From: a virus
Direction: 5' to 3' (one strand)
Length of the DNA stretch: 64,000 nucleotides
Virus record (IMG/VR): IMGVR_UViG_3300034102_002082
Coordinates: 1 to 64,000 of that record
Below, piece by piece: positions 40,841 to 49,530 of the stretch (the stretch's first letter is position 1; the number at the start of each line of letters is the position of its first letter). Made by a program: the position numbers and the translations under genes. The notes under the pieces were generated by a model that saw only the letters and a list, made by a program, of their open reading frames with translations, was not told the origin of the DNA and ran no database searches.

Positions 40841-40848
40841 ATGAGTAA

Positions 40849-41928
40849 TTAATAACTCATATGTGTATGTCCACCATCTTGTTTAATCACCGTTAAACCA
40901 TTCTTTTTAAAGGTATTTATCAGCAATGGATTGACGACATCAATCTTTAATTTAATCTTTGAATTGTAGCCATTCTTTAGTGATTTATAATCATCTAACC
41001 CAAGCTTTACTAACTTATCACCTAGTCCTTTATTTCTGTGTTCTGGTTTGACGATTAGATCAAATGAGAATTCTTCTCCCTTACTTGAGTTCTGTAATTC
41101 TGTATATAAAGCTCCGAGAACTTCACCATCTTCAACTAATACAACATTTAATTCTTTCCCTCTAAGAATTGATATTCCAGAAGACTTTTCTAGCTCGTTT
41201 ATTTGCTCCCAAAAATCCGGTATATCTTCCCCGTCATCTGACTGTAATTGCCCATCTTGAATATACTTTGTTTCTATTTCTTCAGTCAATGCCAATTCCG
41301 GTGAATGAACCGGTGAATTTGCATACGGAGGAGTCTCGACTGGTTCTTCTTTCTGTTCTTTGCTTCCACCCTTATCTATCAATTTCTTAACGTCTTTAGC
41401 TAACTCGTAGAAACTACCGTTTGGTAATATATATTGGTCAAATGTGCTATTCTTTCCACCTAATTGACCAATCTGTTCCTCATCAGTTTCATATAAACCA
41501 GATGGTCCTTTTTTTACGTCCGATTGATATACTTGTATTATCCCCGTTAATGGTTTTGATGTATCGACTGGTAACTTTTTTATAGCATCGGTATGACTCT
41601 TTAGGTTCTTGCCGTGTGCATAATCATTAAAGTCACTAGATACTGGCTTATCATTCCAGTTTATTATGTTGAACTTTATTTTATAATATGATGCTTTGTA
41701 ATAAAAAGTGAAGAATCCAAGAATTGATGTGATCGATTTTTTCGGAACTCTATGGTCGGTAGCTATTCCAATTGATGTGTATGATATATCTGGTTCAAAT
41801 ACGTTCCCGATCTGATCATCATCTAGATCTAAAGCAAGCTTGAAAGCGGAATATATCGAAGACTGTAAAGAGTTGGGTGGAATAACCACTTCATTCAGAA
41901 TATGTGAGTAAAAATCCTTATAATTCAT
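40849..41928 (-). CDS. GNAT acetyltransferase with putative capsid-targeting leader, 359 aa
   Basis: Leader MNYKDFYSHILNE, then an unrecognised domain of about 220 residues, then a GNAT domain over the last 110. The latter has NVVLVEDGEVLGALYTEL, DLIVKPEHRNKGLGDKLVKL (R-N-K-G-L-G is motif A, binding acetyl-CoA) and NTFKKNGLTVIK. The N-terminal domain includes NDYAHGKNLKSHTDAIKK and LTGIIQVYQSD and may provide targeting or another activity. ATATTTATA in sense lies 4 nt before the ATG. Presumed packaged and injected; target unknown. Confidence 0.75.
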   Translation of the reverse strand: MNYKDFYSHILNEVVIPPNSLQSSIYSAFKLALDLDDDQIGNVFEPDISYTSIGIATDHRVPKKSITSILGFFTFYYKASYYKIKFNIINWNDKPVSSDFNDYAHGKNLKSHTDAIKKLPVDTSKPLTGIIQVYQSDVKKGPSGLYETDEEQIGQLGGKNSTFDQYILPNGSFYELAKDVKKLIDKGGSKEQKEEPVETPPYANSPVHSPELALTEEIETKYIQDGQLQSDDGEDIPDFWEQINELEKSSGISILRGKELNVVLVEDGEVLGALYTELQNSSKGEEFSFDLIVKPEHRNKGLGDKLVKLGLDDYKSLKNGYNSKIKLKIDVVNPLLINTFKKNGLTVIKQDGGHTHMSY

Positions 41929-41940
41929 ATGCTATAAATA

Positions 41941-42849
41941 TTAATTTAAAATCCTAACGTTCTTTATTTCTGTCACATCTATTGTTTTCCAGTCCACGTT
42001 AGATTCTTGTGAAACATCATTTACATTAATAACACCAGTAAACAATGATCTAGTTCCCTTCAAGTCTGCATATCCCTCTGCGTATTCTTTTGATGGTGAT
42101 ACATATAAATCCTTCGGTAGCTTGCCAGAATCTTTTATTCGTAATACCATAGAGCTATCGTGAGATGCATATATTCTAACTTGTTTACCGGAAGGATTAA
42201 GTAATTTGTTTACCATCTTAATCGTTTCTTCCGATGCTTCATCATTACCCTCAAACATTTCTAGCTTACCATTATAATCTACAGTTAATGATATCTGCAT
42301 ATCATCGTCAGCTGAAGCTGATACTTCTATTACTACAGGGAAAAATTGTTGGATATTATGGTTATGTTCCCCATCAAACAATAAACTATATTTTAATTGT
42401 TCTATATCAACATACGGAATATGGCTCGTTAATTCTTTAACTTTCTTTATTACGTCATTTCTTAGGTTAATAAAATCGACAGCAAATTCGGAAGTTTTAC
42501 TTTTTAGAACTCTATTCAGAGTATATTCATTTTTATGTTGTGGTTTTTTTAGGATATTAGCAATAAAATCGAAGTTTATTAATTCTGGGTTTCTTATTGG
42601 TTCGGTAGCTTTTGGTTCCAATTCATCCATAACGTATTCTAGTTCATCGTGTAATTTATCATATTGTCTCTTTAATGATATATATTCTTCCGAATCCGCA
42701 TATCTACTATGCATATCACCCATACCATTTTTCCTAATGGTTTGGAGTTTATTGAATACGATATCTATTTCTTTACTCAACTCGGATCTTCTTGCTATCA
42801 GATCCGAATTTTCTTTTAGTATGTGTATGTAAAAATCTTTGTATTTCAT
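41941..42849 (-). CDS. Leader-bearing protein, possible degenerate ADP-ribosyltransferase fold, 302 aa
   Basis: Leader MKYKDFYIHILKE-N, then a coiled-coil segment (residues 15-75, RSELSKEIDIVFNKLQTIRK), a middle domain, and a C-terminal part VRIYASHDSSMVLRIKD, then KDLYVSPSKEYAEGYADLKG and LFTGVINVNDV. The last looks like the ADP-ribosyltransferase 'yhGT ... lyft-s-eyA-gYa' pattern, with Y-A-S-H for the usual Y-H-G-T. It may be inactive or divergent; the call is weak. Gene gap to the next is one nucleotide. Confidence 0.5.
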   Translation of the reverse strand: MKYKDFYIHILKENSDLIARRSELSKEIDIVFNKLQTIRKNGMGDMHSRYADSEEYISLKRQYDKLHDELEYVMDELEPKATEPIRNPELINFDFIANILKKPQHKNEYTLNRVLKSKTSEFAVDFINLRNDVIKKVKELTSHIPYVDIEQLKYSLLFDGEHNHNIQQFFPVVIEVSASADDDMQISLTVDYNGKLEMFEGNDEASEETIKMVNKLLNPSGKQVRIYASHDSSMVLRIKDSGKLPKDLYVSPSKEYAEGYADLKGTRSLFTGVINVNDVSQESNVDWKTIDVTEIKNVRILN

Positions 42850-42850
42850 G

Positions 42851-43660
42851 TCAAAATGGTAGGTCTTTATTGTCTGGTTGTTGTATATGTTGTCTTGTTG
42901 TGATTTTTGGTTTTTCGTTTTTCACATTAAATCCACCACCTTTATACATCTCCGGTTCTTCATCATCGTAACCAATTTCAGCTTTGAGTAATCTATCATG
43001 TTTTTGATATGGATTTTCTCCTTCCCAGAATGGATCTATCAATACAAATTCTCCATTATCCCTTTTCATTATATTTCCCTGTGTAAAATCCGGTGTTCCG
43101 AACTCTTTATCCGCCGTAATTAAGAACCAATAATCTTTTTTGAATTCTATTATAGATGGACGACTTTTTTCAATTTCTTTTATCTTGCTATATGTTTGTT
43201 TCCAAATATTATTCCTGTCTTTCATTTTTTCCAGATACTCATTATCTCCACCGTAAACTTTATAAAAGTCTATATCTAAGAATTCTTCCTTTGTTATTGG
43301 ATTTAATTTCTCAGTTTTTATTATATATAAATGAGAATGAGATGTTGGTCGGGTAAAGTTTGGGACTATTCTTCTCGGTTTATCGAAGAATTTAGGAAAA
43401 GATTTCCTTGGATTTTTTAACGCAAATCTAACAAATTTTAAATATGGAACGTCGCTATGGAATATTTTTAAAACATATTTCCAAGACGGATGTGATAGTA
43501 CGGTTGCGTATGTTCCTTGCCCCAATATTTTACCACCATGTTTCTCAAAATCTGATAGAAGTTCACGTAATTGTAAATCATTGTTCGTCGGGTCAGATAA
43601 AAGTTCCCCAATGCTATCATACTTCTCAAACAGATATGAGTAAAAATCTTTGTATTTCAT
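42851..43660 (-). CDS. Protein-kinase-like protein with putative capsid-targeting leader, 269 aa
   Basis: Leader MKYKDFYSYLFE-K. A glycine-rich loop GKILGQGTYATVLS is followed by WKYVLKIF with the ATP-site Lys. A catalytic-loop-like DFTQGNIMKRDNGEFVLIDP follows, in which D-x-x-x-x-N and a D-P-F take the places of HRD-x-x-x-x-N and DFG. The order and spacing are those of a small kinase. The polar C-terminus (QHIQQPDNKDLPF) is unstructured. With 27808 it makes two kinase-like proteins in the set. Confidence 0.65.
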   Translation of the reverse strand: MKYKDFYSYLFEKYDSIGELLSDPTNNDLQLRELLSDFEKHGGKILGQGTYATVLSHPSWKYVLKIFHSDVPYLKFVRFALKNPRKSFPKFFDKPRRIVPNFTRPTSHSHLYIIKTEKLNPITKEEFLDIDFYKVYGGDNEYLEKMKDRNNIWKQTYSKIKEIEKSRPSIIEFKKDYWFLITADKEFGTPDFTQGNIMKRDNGEFVLIDPFWEGENPYQKHDRLLKAEIGYDDEEPEMYKGGGFNVKNEKPKITTRQHIQQPDNKDLPF

Positions 43661-43661
43661 G

Positions 43662-45803
43662 TTATGTGTTTCTCCAATTTTTTATTTTTGCTGCTTCTGG
43701 TGTTGGATACTTTGGTTTTACATTTAATAAAATCACTTCTCCCTCATCACTCCCTATCATATCCGGTATATCGAGTGCCACATCAAACCCAAACTTATGA
43801 TTAAATTCTTGTGTCGATAGATATTTTTCTACCTTCTCTATGTCTATACTACCATCGAAAGATTTTAATGCTAACGTTGTGTAACCAACCAAACCGAAGA
43901 GTCTCATAGTAGGAGACTTAGAGAATGATAATGCGGATAAAAAATATTTGAGATATTCTTCATCGGAGTTGTCTATGTTATCTGGGTATACCTCATCTCC
44001 TCTATATAATAATCGATTAGATGTATATTTAAACATTTCCTTATATCTGTCATCTAGTTTACTCCACGCATTTAATAATCCGATTCTATCCTGTGTATGG
44101 TTTCCTTGGTGTATGTTAACCATAACTAGAAAATCATATAAAATATAGTCAGCTTCCGTTGGTAATAAATAATTCTCTTGTTGGATTTTTATGTATTCCT
44201 GTTCTTTCCCCCTTTTATTTTTTATAAGATATAATTCTTTTATAGTAATATCGTATCGTTTTCTGTCCTTATAATACTTGTTAATGTACATGGAGAATAT
44301 CGCATTTGTCGGTGACTCTCCATGAGATATTAAACGACCACCATTTTCAAGTACAATTAAATAATTACCGGATTGTTTAGTAAATAACTTATTTATTCCT
44401 TCACACATAAGAAGTTCTCGATAAAAATCTTTATATTGTATCTCATTTATTCTTATCGCATTGAAGAGATCGATTACTTCTTGATATCCCAGTTTCTGAT
44501 AAAATTTTACTATGTCCTCCGTAGAATTTATTTTCGGTGGTAAGTCGAATGTTTTTGTTTCGTCTTGATCGAACCCAACACTTAAATCCGCACCAAATAC
44601 ATAAGCTTCAAAATCCGTTTCAAAATGTACCATACTATAAAATTCTTTAATTTGTTCCTTCGTTAATATATTTGTTAGTGTGTCGATCATACTCTCATAG
44701 AAATCACTGAAATAATTTATATATTTTATCGACCTGTTAAACTTTTCAAAATCTTTTTGCTCTAAAGAATTACGTAGAAATTCCGTAAACTCTTTATCCG
44801 TATCAAATTGACTATTAATGTGGTATATGCGAGAAAACGGAAGTTCAAACTTCATACGATTGCCTTGGGACATACACAAATTATAACATATGTTTTTTAA
44901 TTTGTCAAATCCGATAGCTCCCATTATTATACCCGATATGTCAAGATTTTTACTAACATCAAATTTAGAATTCACTATATTAAAAATGCCACTGAGAAAT
45001 TTCCTTAATTCTTTTCTAAATTCTCCTTCACCAAAATAGATATTTGCTCCTGATATGAATTTTTTCTGTTTATGTCCACCTTTTCTTTTTATTCTATTAT
45101 TCTTTTCTGAATCAAAATAGTTAATTATACCAGAAGAAATTTTTTCCGGTAGAGTTGATAAAAATTCAGTAGCACCGGATTGACCCAATTCAGTATCATT
45201 GGCATCATATGCTTCTATATCGTTTGTCTTACCGACCAAAGCGATTTTCCATAGAGGATTTATCTTGTCCAGATTTCTGTTTTTCACTATTACTATCGTA
45301 TTCGCCTTTTCATCATAATATGAATCCCAGTAAGTTTCATTCGATGTTGATATACACCACTTAGTTGAACCACCATAATGTTTGGCAGCTTCATGGGATT
45401 CTGGTGCAATTACCAGCCAATCATCGGTATCTGCAATTACGTCGATATCACCCGATAGTTGTTCTTTTTTCGAAACGGTTCTATTTTTTAGTATATCTGA
45501 TAAATCATCTATAGTTTTTACTTTGAATATATCGATTCCCTTAACCCTACTATCGAACTCCCTAATATTGTCCATTAGTTCATTTTTCTTACTTCCTCGC
45601 CAGAAATTTTTATGGAAATAATCAAACCCCTTATCGTCGTAAATATCGTTTAGACGTTGGCTAATCCATTTCAGATATTTCTTAGATGTAGATGGATCTT
45701 CGTCTATTATATAATTTATATCGTCCGGAGTTAGTAATTTATCTACTCTATTACGGAAATCATCTTCTCTACCCTCGATCAATAATATTTCTAATAATTT
45801 CAT
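43662..45803 (-). CDS. Large W-x-x-C-group protein with an internal leader, 713 aa
   Basis: The first 450 residues begin with MKLLEILLIEGREDD (L-I-E then G) and contain AAKHYGGSTKWCIST (about 145-160) followed by a beta-rich part (NTIVIVKNRNLDKINPLWKI). They are thus related to the proteins at 25669 and 29521. At about residue 455 a second leader-like segment, EIQYKDFYRELLMCEG, starts a C-terminal part of about 260 residues. The codon before QYKDFY is ATA where sister genes have ATG, so two genes seem to have fused after loss of a start codon. The gene start overlaps the upstream stop by ATGA. Function unknown. Confidence 0.65.
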   Translation of the reverse strand: MKLLEILLIEGREDDFRNRVDKLLTPDDINYIIDEDPSTSKKYLKWISQRLNDIYDDKGFDYFHKNFWRGSKKNELMDNIREFDSRVKGIDIFKVKTIDDLSDILKNRTVSKKEQLSGDIDVIADTDDWLVIAPESHEAAKHYGGSTKWCISTSNETYWDSYYDEKANTIVIVKNRNLDKINPLWKIALVGKTNDIEAYDANDTELGQSGATEFLSTLPEKISSGIINYFDSEKNNRIKRKGGHKQKKFISGANIYFGEGEFRKELRKFLSGIFNIVNSKFDVSKNLDISGIIMGAIGFDKLKNICYNLCMSQGNRMKFELPFSRIYHINSQFDTDKEFTEFLRNSLEQKDFEKFNRSIKYINYFSDFYESMIDTLTNILTKEQIKEFYSMVHFETDFEAYVFGADLSVGFDQDETKTFDLPPKINSTEDIVKFYQKLGYQEVIDLFNAIRINEIQYKDFYRELLMCEGINKLFTKQSGNYLIVLENGGRLISHGESPTNAIFSMYINKYYKDRKRYDITIKELYLIKNKRGKEQEYIKIQQENYLLPTEADYILYDFLVMVNIHQGNHTQDRIGLLNAWSKLDDRYKEMFKYTSNRLLYRGDEVYPDNIDNSDEEYLKYFLSALSFSKSPTMRLFGLVGYTTLALKSFDGSIDIEKVEKYLSTQEFNHKFGFDVALDIPDMIGSDEGEVILLNVKPKYPTPEAAKIKNWRNT

Positions 45804-46519
45804 TTTTGTAATAGTGTTAAATACTTAGGATCTATTTTCCCATTGATTATAACTGTTTCTTCCCACTGCCCATCACTACTATCGGGACTATATCTATTAT
45901 CCCCTATTATATGTGCTATTTGTCCTCTAACGGCACCATCTAATACATCTGGTTCCATTGATACGTATGGTGTCACTCCATCTCGCTTCATTGCTGATGT
46001 ATCGATCTTGAATATGTTATCACCATATTCACCAAGAAGTATTAGATCAATGTTACTTACGGTAAATACCCCACTGGTTCCTCTATTACTTATACCGGTT
46101 CCGGTAGTTGTGTTTAATCCATTTTCTTTTATACCATCTACGTTCTCGTCCCTCGTTCCGTGGTATAATGGTGATGGTGAACCCCAAAAATCTTTATTGA
46201 AAGTTTCCTCGACATTAGATTCTATCTCAGAAAAATCAGAATCATATAGGAACCTGTCCTTCTTATGGAAAGTCAATGGATAATTTTGTGCAGTTGGGTC
46301 AAATTCTATAACAGCTTGGTCAGTTAGTATGTACGAATTTCCCGAAAATGGTATGTTAATATCGTTATACTTTACCTTCATGTTGTCTAGAACTATTTTG
46401 ATATCTTCTAACGGTTCCGTTTCTGGATTTTCTTGTAGATAATCATCATATTCATATTCTATATCACTTGCGGAATGACCTTCGATTATCAGGTGTTGAT
46501 AAAAATCCTTATATTTCAT
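45800..46519 (-). CDS. ADP-ribosyltransferase-like protein with putative capsid-targeting leader, 239 aa
   Basis: Start at ATG 46519, two nucleotides after the upstream stop. Leader MKYKDFYQHLIIE-G with a clean I-I-E|G site. The C-terminal domain has SPLYHGTRDENVDGIKENGL, GTSGVFTVSNID and WEETVIINGKIDPKYL: H-G-T strand, a Ser/Thr-x-x turn and a late Glu, as in PARP/KptA-like ADP-ribosyltransferases. The N-terminal 110 residues are acidic and unrecognised. Predicted to modify host molecules with ADP-ribose after injection, like T4 Alt. Confidence 0.7.
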   Translation of the reverse strand: MKYKDFYQHLIIEGHSASDIEYEYDDYLQENPETEPLEDIKIVLDNMKVKYNDINIPFSGNSYILTDQAVIEFDPTAQNYPLTFHKKDRFLYDSDFSEIESNVEETFNKDFWGSPSPLYHGTRDENVDGIKENGLNTTTGTGISNRGTSGVFTVSNIDLILLGEYGDNIFKIDTSAMKRDGVTPYVSMEPDVLDGAVRGQIAHIIGDNRYSPDSSDGQWEETVIINGKIDPKYLTLLQK

Positions 46520-46521
46520 GA

Positions 46522-47136
46522 TCAATAAGTAAAATCGTTTATGATCCTATAATTTATATTAAAAGCATCAAATAGAAGTCTAAATTCCGCCAAACATTGT
46601 TCCTTTGCTCCACCCACTAAATAGCAACCAGATAATTTTTTTAAATCCGAAATCACAACATCTGGTATATTCACGGAGTCATTTTCGATAATATCTGGCA
46701 AATCAGTAAATTCGTTCCAATCATCTGCAAATAATTTTTCCCACTCATCGGTAGTTACGTCACGACTGTCGTATTTTTTATTCATAACCATAAATCGAAT
46801 AGCCTTAATAATATAAGCTCTATCCATCCCATTGTCCATCCACACACGAAAAAATCCGTATCCTTTATCAATAAATTTCATATTGGGTATCACATCATCA
46901 TTCAACCCATGTTCTAGATAGTAGTCTATTATTGAATTTTTATCATCTTCACTTCCGATACTATCACCATTGAAATAAACTACAATCGGACCTTTTCTAT
47001 TGTTTAAAAAATTACAAATACCATCAACAATCCCACCACAATATTTATTGTATTCGGGTTGAACATCTACGACTACAGTTGGTGATGATAATGTTCCTTC
47101 ATTAATTAAATGTAAATAAAAATCTTTGTATTTCAT
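46522..47136 (-). CDS. Isochorismatase-like (cysteine hydrolase) protein with putative leader, 204 aa
   Basis: Start at ATG 47136. Leader MKYKDFYLHLINE-G (I-N-E|G). Then TVVVDVQPEYNKYC, which fits the D-x-Q strand of isochorismatase/nicotinamidase-type hydrolases. Near the end GCYLVGGAKEQCLAEFRLLF provides the nucleophilic Cys position, followed by INYRIINDFTY. The Lys of the Asp-Lys-Cys triad is not obvious. Relatives cleave amides such as nicotinamide, a product of ADP-ribosylation, so a link with the ART proteins is conceivable. Fold call moderate, activity unknown. Confidence 0.55.
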   Translation of the reverse strand: MKYKDFYLHLINEGTLSSPTVVVDVQPEYNKYCGGIVDGICNFLNNRKGPIVVYFNGDSIGSEDDKNSIIDYYLEHGLNDDVIPNMKFIDKGYGFFRVWMDNGMDRAYIIKAIRFMVMNKKYDSRDVTTDEWEKLFADDWNEFTDLPDIIENDSVNIPDVVISDLKKLSGCYLVGGAKEQCLAEFRLLFDAFNINYRIINDFTY

Positions 47137-47213
47137 ATATGTTAAAATAATAAATATCAATAAAACTTTTTATATTCGTTATTTGTCATATATATTCATA
47201 TTTATACATATAT

Positions 47214-47534
47214 ATGGAAAAACTAAAATATTACGTAGCCGATTCAACTTTGCGGAAAAATAACCAAACTCCGGTCTACATTTACAATAACATACCCGAA
47301 TTGATACATCATTTAGAAGGGACATGTCTCAGAAATTTTAAACAATCCAGAGCAAAGTTGATGGAATCTGCCGCAGATACCGGTCTTATTGAAGATGACC
47401 GTGGGGGTAGAGCATTCTATGAATTGATGACCGAATATTTTAATATCGGTTATGTTAAGAATAATACACCAGTAAAGAAGAATATCTTCGAAGCTGAGTA
47501 CTTATCAACTAGACGAGATGAATTAGGAGATTAA
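47214..47534 (+). CDS. Hypothetical protein, 106 aa
   Basis: Unrecognised. KYYVADSTLRKNNQTPVYIY, then a helical LRNFKQSRAKLMESAADTG and a Tyr-rich region. ATATTTATA lies 7 nt before the ATG. It begins the rightward unit that contains the helicase, whose TTG start follows 5 nt after its stop; a role with the helicase is possible. Confidence 0.6.
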   Translation: MEKLKYYVADSTLRKNNQTPVYIYNNIPELIHHLEGTCLRNFKQSRAKLMESAADTGLIEDDRGGRAFYELMTEYFNIGYVKNNTPVKKNIFEAEYLSTRRDELGD

Positions 47535-47539
47535 TACCT

Positions 47540-49165
47540 TTGGATATTATTTGGAATAAACCTGTTCAGGTATATACCAAGAGTGGAATGATGTTTGTTC
47601 GTTCTTGGTATATACCAGAAGAATTAAAGTCTGGATTTTTTAGATTTTGGGGTAAAAACCAAGATCTGAGAAAGCAAGGATTTAGTATAAAAGAGGAAGA
47701 TGGTAGTTGGGTATTATCCGAGTGGAGAAGAATGATAAGAGATTTCTCAAACATAGGAAGATACCCAGAAAAGAAAAAGATAATGATTCCAACTGAATCA
47801 TCGTTGGAAATAATACCGATTAAGAATCACTCTGGTTTGCGCGAGTGGCAACCCAATGTAGTTGCAAAATTGTGCGCATCTATACGGAAATATGGAGCAG
47901 CAATCGACGGGTCTGACTTGGGTACGGGGAAAAGTTATTGTGCTGTCGCTGTTGCTCGTGAGATGGGATATAATGTTGGTGTAGTGTGTCCAAAAGCAGT
48001 AGTAACGGAATGGAACAGAGTAATATCTAATCACTTTGGTATGACTCCTTTATTTGTAATAAATTATGAGGGATTGCGCACGGGAAAGCATAAGGATATT
48101 GCTGTATGGGAACGGTTATCGAAGAAAACGACACGAACAAAATTTAAATGGAAAATAAAGAATCCAGAAAAGACATTAATTATTTTCGACGAGAGTCATA
48201 AATTAAAAACATGGAGTACACAGAACGCAGAAATGGGTTACACAGCAAAAGATCAAGGATATAAAATTTTATGTCTATCTGCTACTAATAGCATATCGCC
48301 GATAGAGATGAGAACCGTTGGTAAAATAATTGGACTACATAATGGATCAAGTAAGGAATATACGAACTTCTTGACTGAGAGCGATTGTGAGAAGGGAAGA
48401 TTTGGGTGGCAATTTGGTGGAGATGAGGACGTATTAAAAAAGTTAAACTTTGATATATTCAAAGAAAGAGGAACTAGAATAAAACGAGAAGAAATCCCAT
48501 CTTTCCCGTCGTGTGATTTATCGGCAGAAGCCTTTGACATAGACGATAAATCTAAGAATGAGATGAATAAGATATTCAGTGAAATGAATTCAGAACTTAA
48601 ATCACTGGAAAGAACAATTAAATCAAACAAAGAGAAAAATCAGTTAGCGATGGTAATTCAATTGAGGGCTAGGCAAAAATGTGAATTTTTGAAAGTTCCT
48701 TTACTTGTTGATATGGCAAAGGATGCTATGGATAATGGGATGAGCGTAGCCATATTTATAAACTTCTCAGATACAATTAGATCGCTGGCAGAAAAGCTAG
48801 ATACTATCTGTATTGTGTGGGGGGAAGATGTAAAAAATAGACAACAACATATAGATGACTTCCAATCCAATAAGTCAAAAATAATATTAGTTAACATAAA
48901 AGCTGGTGGTGCTGGATTATCACTGCATAATTTAAATGGGAATCATCCACGACTTGCTTTGATTTCTCCAACAAACTCAGCGGTAGATTTAAAACAATGT
49001 ACGGGTAGAGTTTGGCGAACTGGAGCATTGACAAAGGCAGTACAAAAGATTATATTCATTTCTGGAACTGAGGAAGAAGTTATTTGCAATAAAATGAAAA
49101 CAAAATTACATAATTTAGATCTTATAAATGACGGAGACCTATCAGTTTCTCCGATTTTTAAGTGA
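47540..49165 (+). CDS. SNF2/UvsW-type SF2 helicase, 541 aa
   Basis: Motif I GSDLGTGKSYCAVAVA (about residues 123-138), motif II FDESHKLK (DESH box, about 217), motif III CLSATN, motif V NIKAGGAGLSLHNL and motif VI KQCTGRVWRTGA show a complete SF2 helicase or translocase of the SNF2 group. The first 100 residues are an extra N-terminal domain. Such enzymes remodel DNA-protein complexes or unwind forks; T4 UvsW, also SF2, drives the switch to recombination-dependent replication. Start is TTG at 47540 with AGGAG 11 nt upstream; the next ATG would lie after 16 residues. Confidence 0.85.
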   Translation: MDIIWNKPVQVYTKSGMMFVRSWYIPEELKSGFFRFWGKNQDLRKQGFSIKEEDGSWVLSEWRRMIRDFSNIGRYPEKKKIMIPTESSLEIIPIKNHSGLREWQPNVVAKLCASIRKYGAAIDGSDLGTGKSYCAVAVAREMGYNVGVVCPKAVVTEWNRVISNHFGMTPLFVINYEGLRTGKHKDIAVWERLSKKTTRTKFKWKIKNPEKTLIIFDESHKLKTWSTQNAEMGYTAKDQGYKILCLSATNSISPIEMRTVGKIIGLHNGSSKEYTNFLTESDCEKGRFGWQFGGDEDVLKKLNFDIFKERGTRIKREEIPSFPSCDLSAEAFDIDDKSKNEMNKIFSEMNSELKSLERTIKSNKEKNQLAMVIQLRARQKCEFLKVPLLVDMAKDAMDNGMSVAIFINFSDTIRSLAEKLDTICIVWGEDVKNRQQHIDDFQSNKSKIILVNIKAGGAGLSLHNLNGNHPRLALISPTNSAVDLKQCTGRVWRTGALTKAVQKIIFISGTEEEVICNKMKTKLHNLDLINDGDLSVSPIFK

Positions 49166-49184
49166 GTCAACCATATTTATAATC

Positions 49185-49526
49185 ATGGAATCAATAAAAT
49201 TAAACAAAAAAGAACTCTTTCACGTAGAAGGAACGAATTGGAAAGTTGGTATTGAATTGACTACCGCAGATTTTGATAGCTTAGATGTGATGTTTATAGA
49301 AGCAGCGACAAGAGGAGTAGAATTTTGCTATCACGCAAAACCAAAGGAATTTAAACTAGGCGCATACATTCAGATATCATTAAAAAAGAAAACACCATAT
49401 ACGCGATGGGTTAACTCATACACCACGTTAGTAAACGCTTCTATGTTTAATATGTCAAACAAATTAAAGGAAAACTTTTTGAAATCACAAAAAGTCGATA
49501 TATCACTAGAAAAAGTAATAGTATAA
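49185..49526 (+). CDS. Hypothetical protein, 113 aa
   Basis: The ATG at 49185 has ATATTTATA exactly 3 nt upstream and is preferred over the longer frame that overlaps the helicase. The sequence (VEGTNWKVGIELTTADFDSL, then GAYIQISLKKKTPY) is a small alpha-beta protein. Unrecognised. Starts a coupled set of three genes. Confidence 0.6.
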   Translation: MESIKLNKKELFHVEGTNWKVGIELTTADFDSLDVMFIEAATRGVEFCYHAKPKEFKLGAYIQISLKKKTPYTRWVNSYTTLVNASMFNMSNKLKENFLKSQKVDISLEKVIV

Positions 49527-49530
49527 ATTT

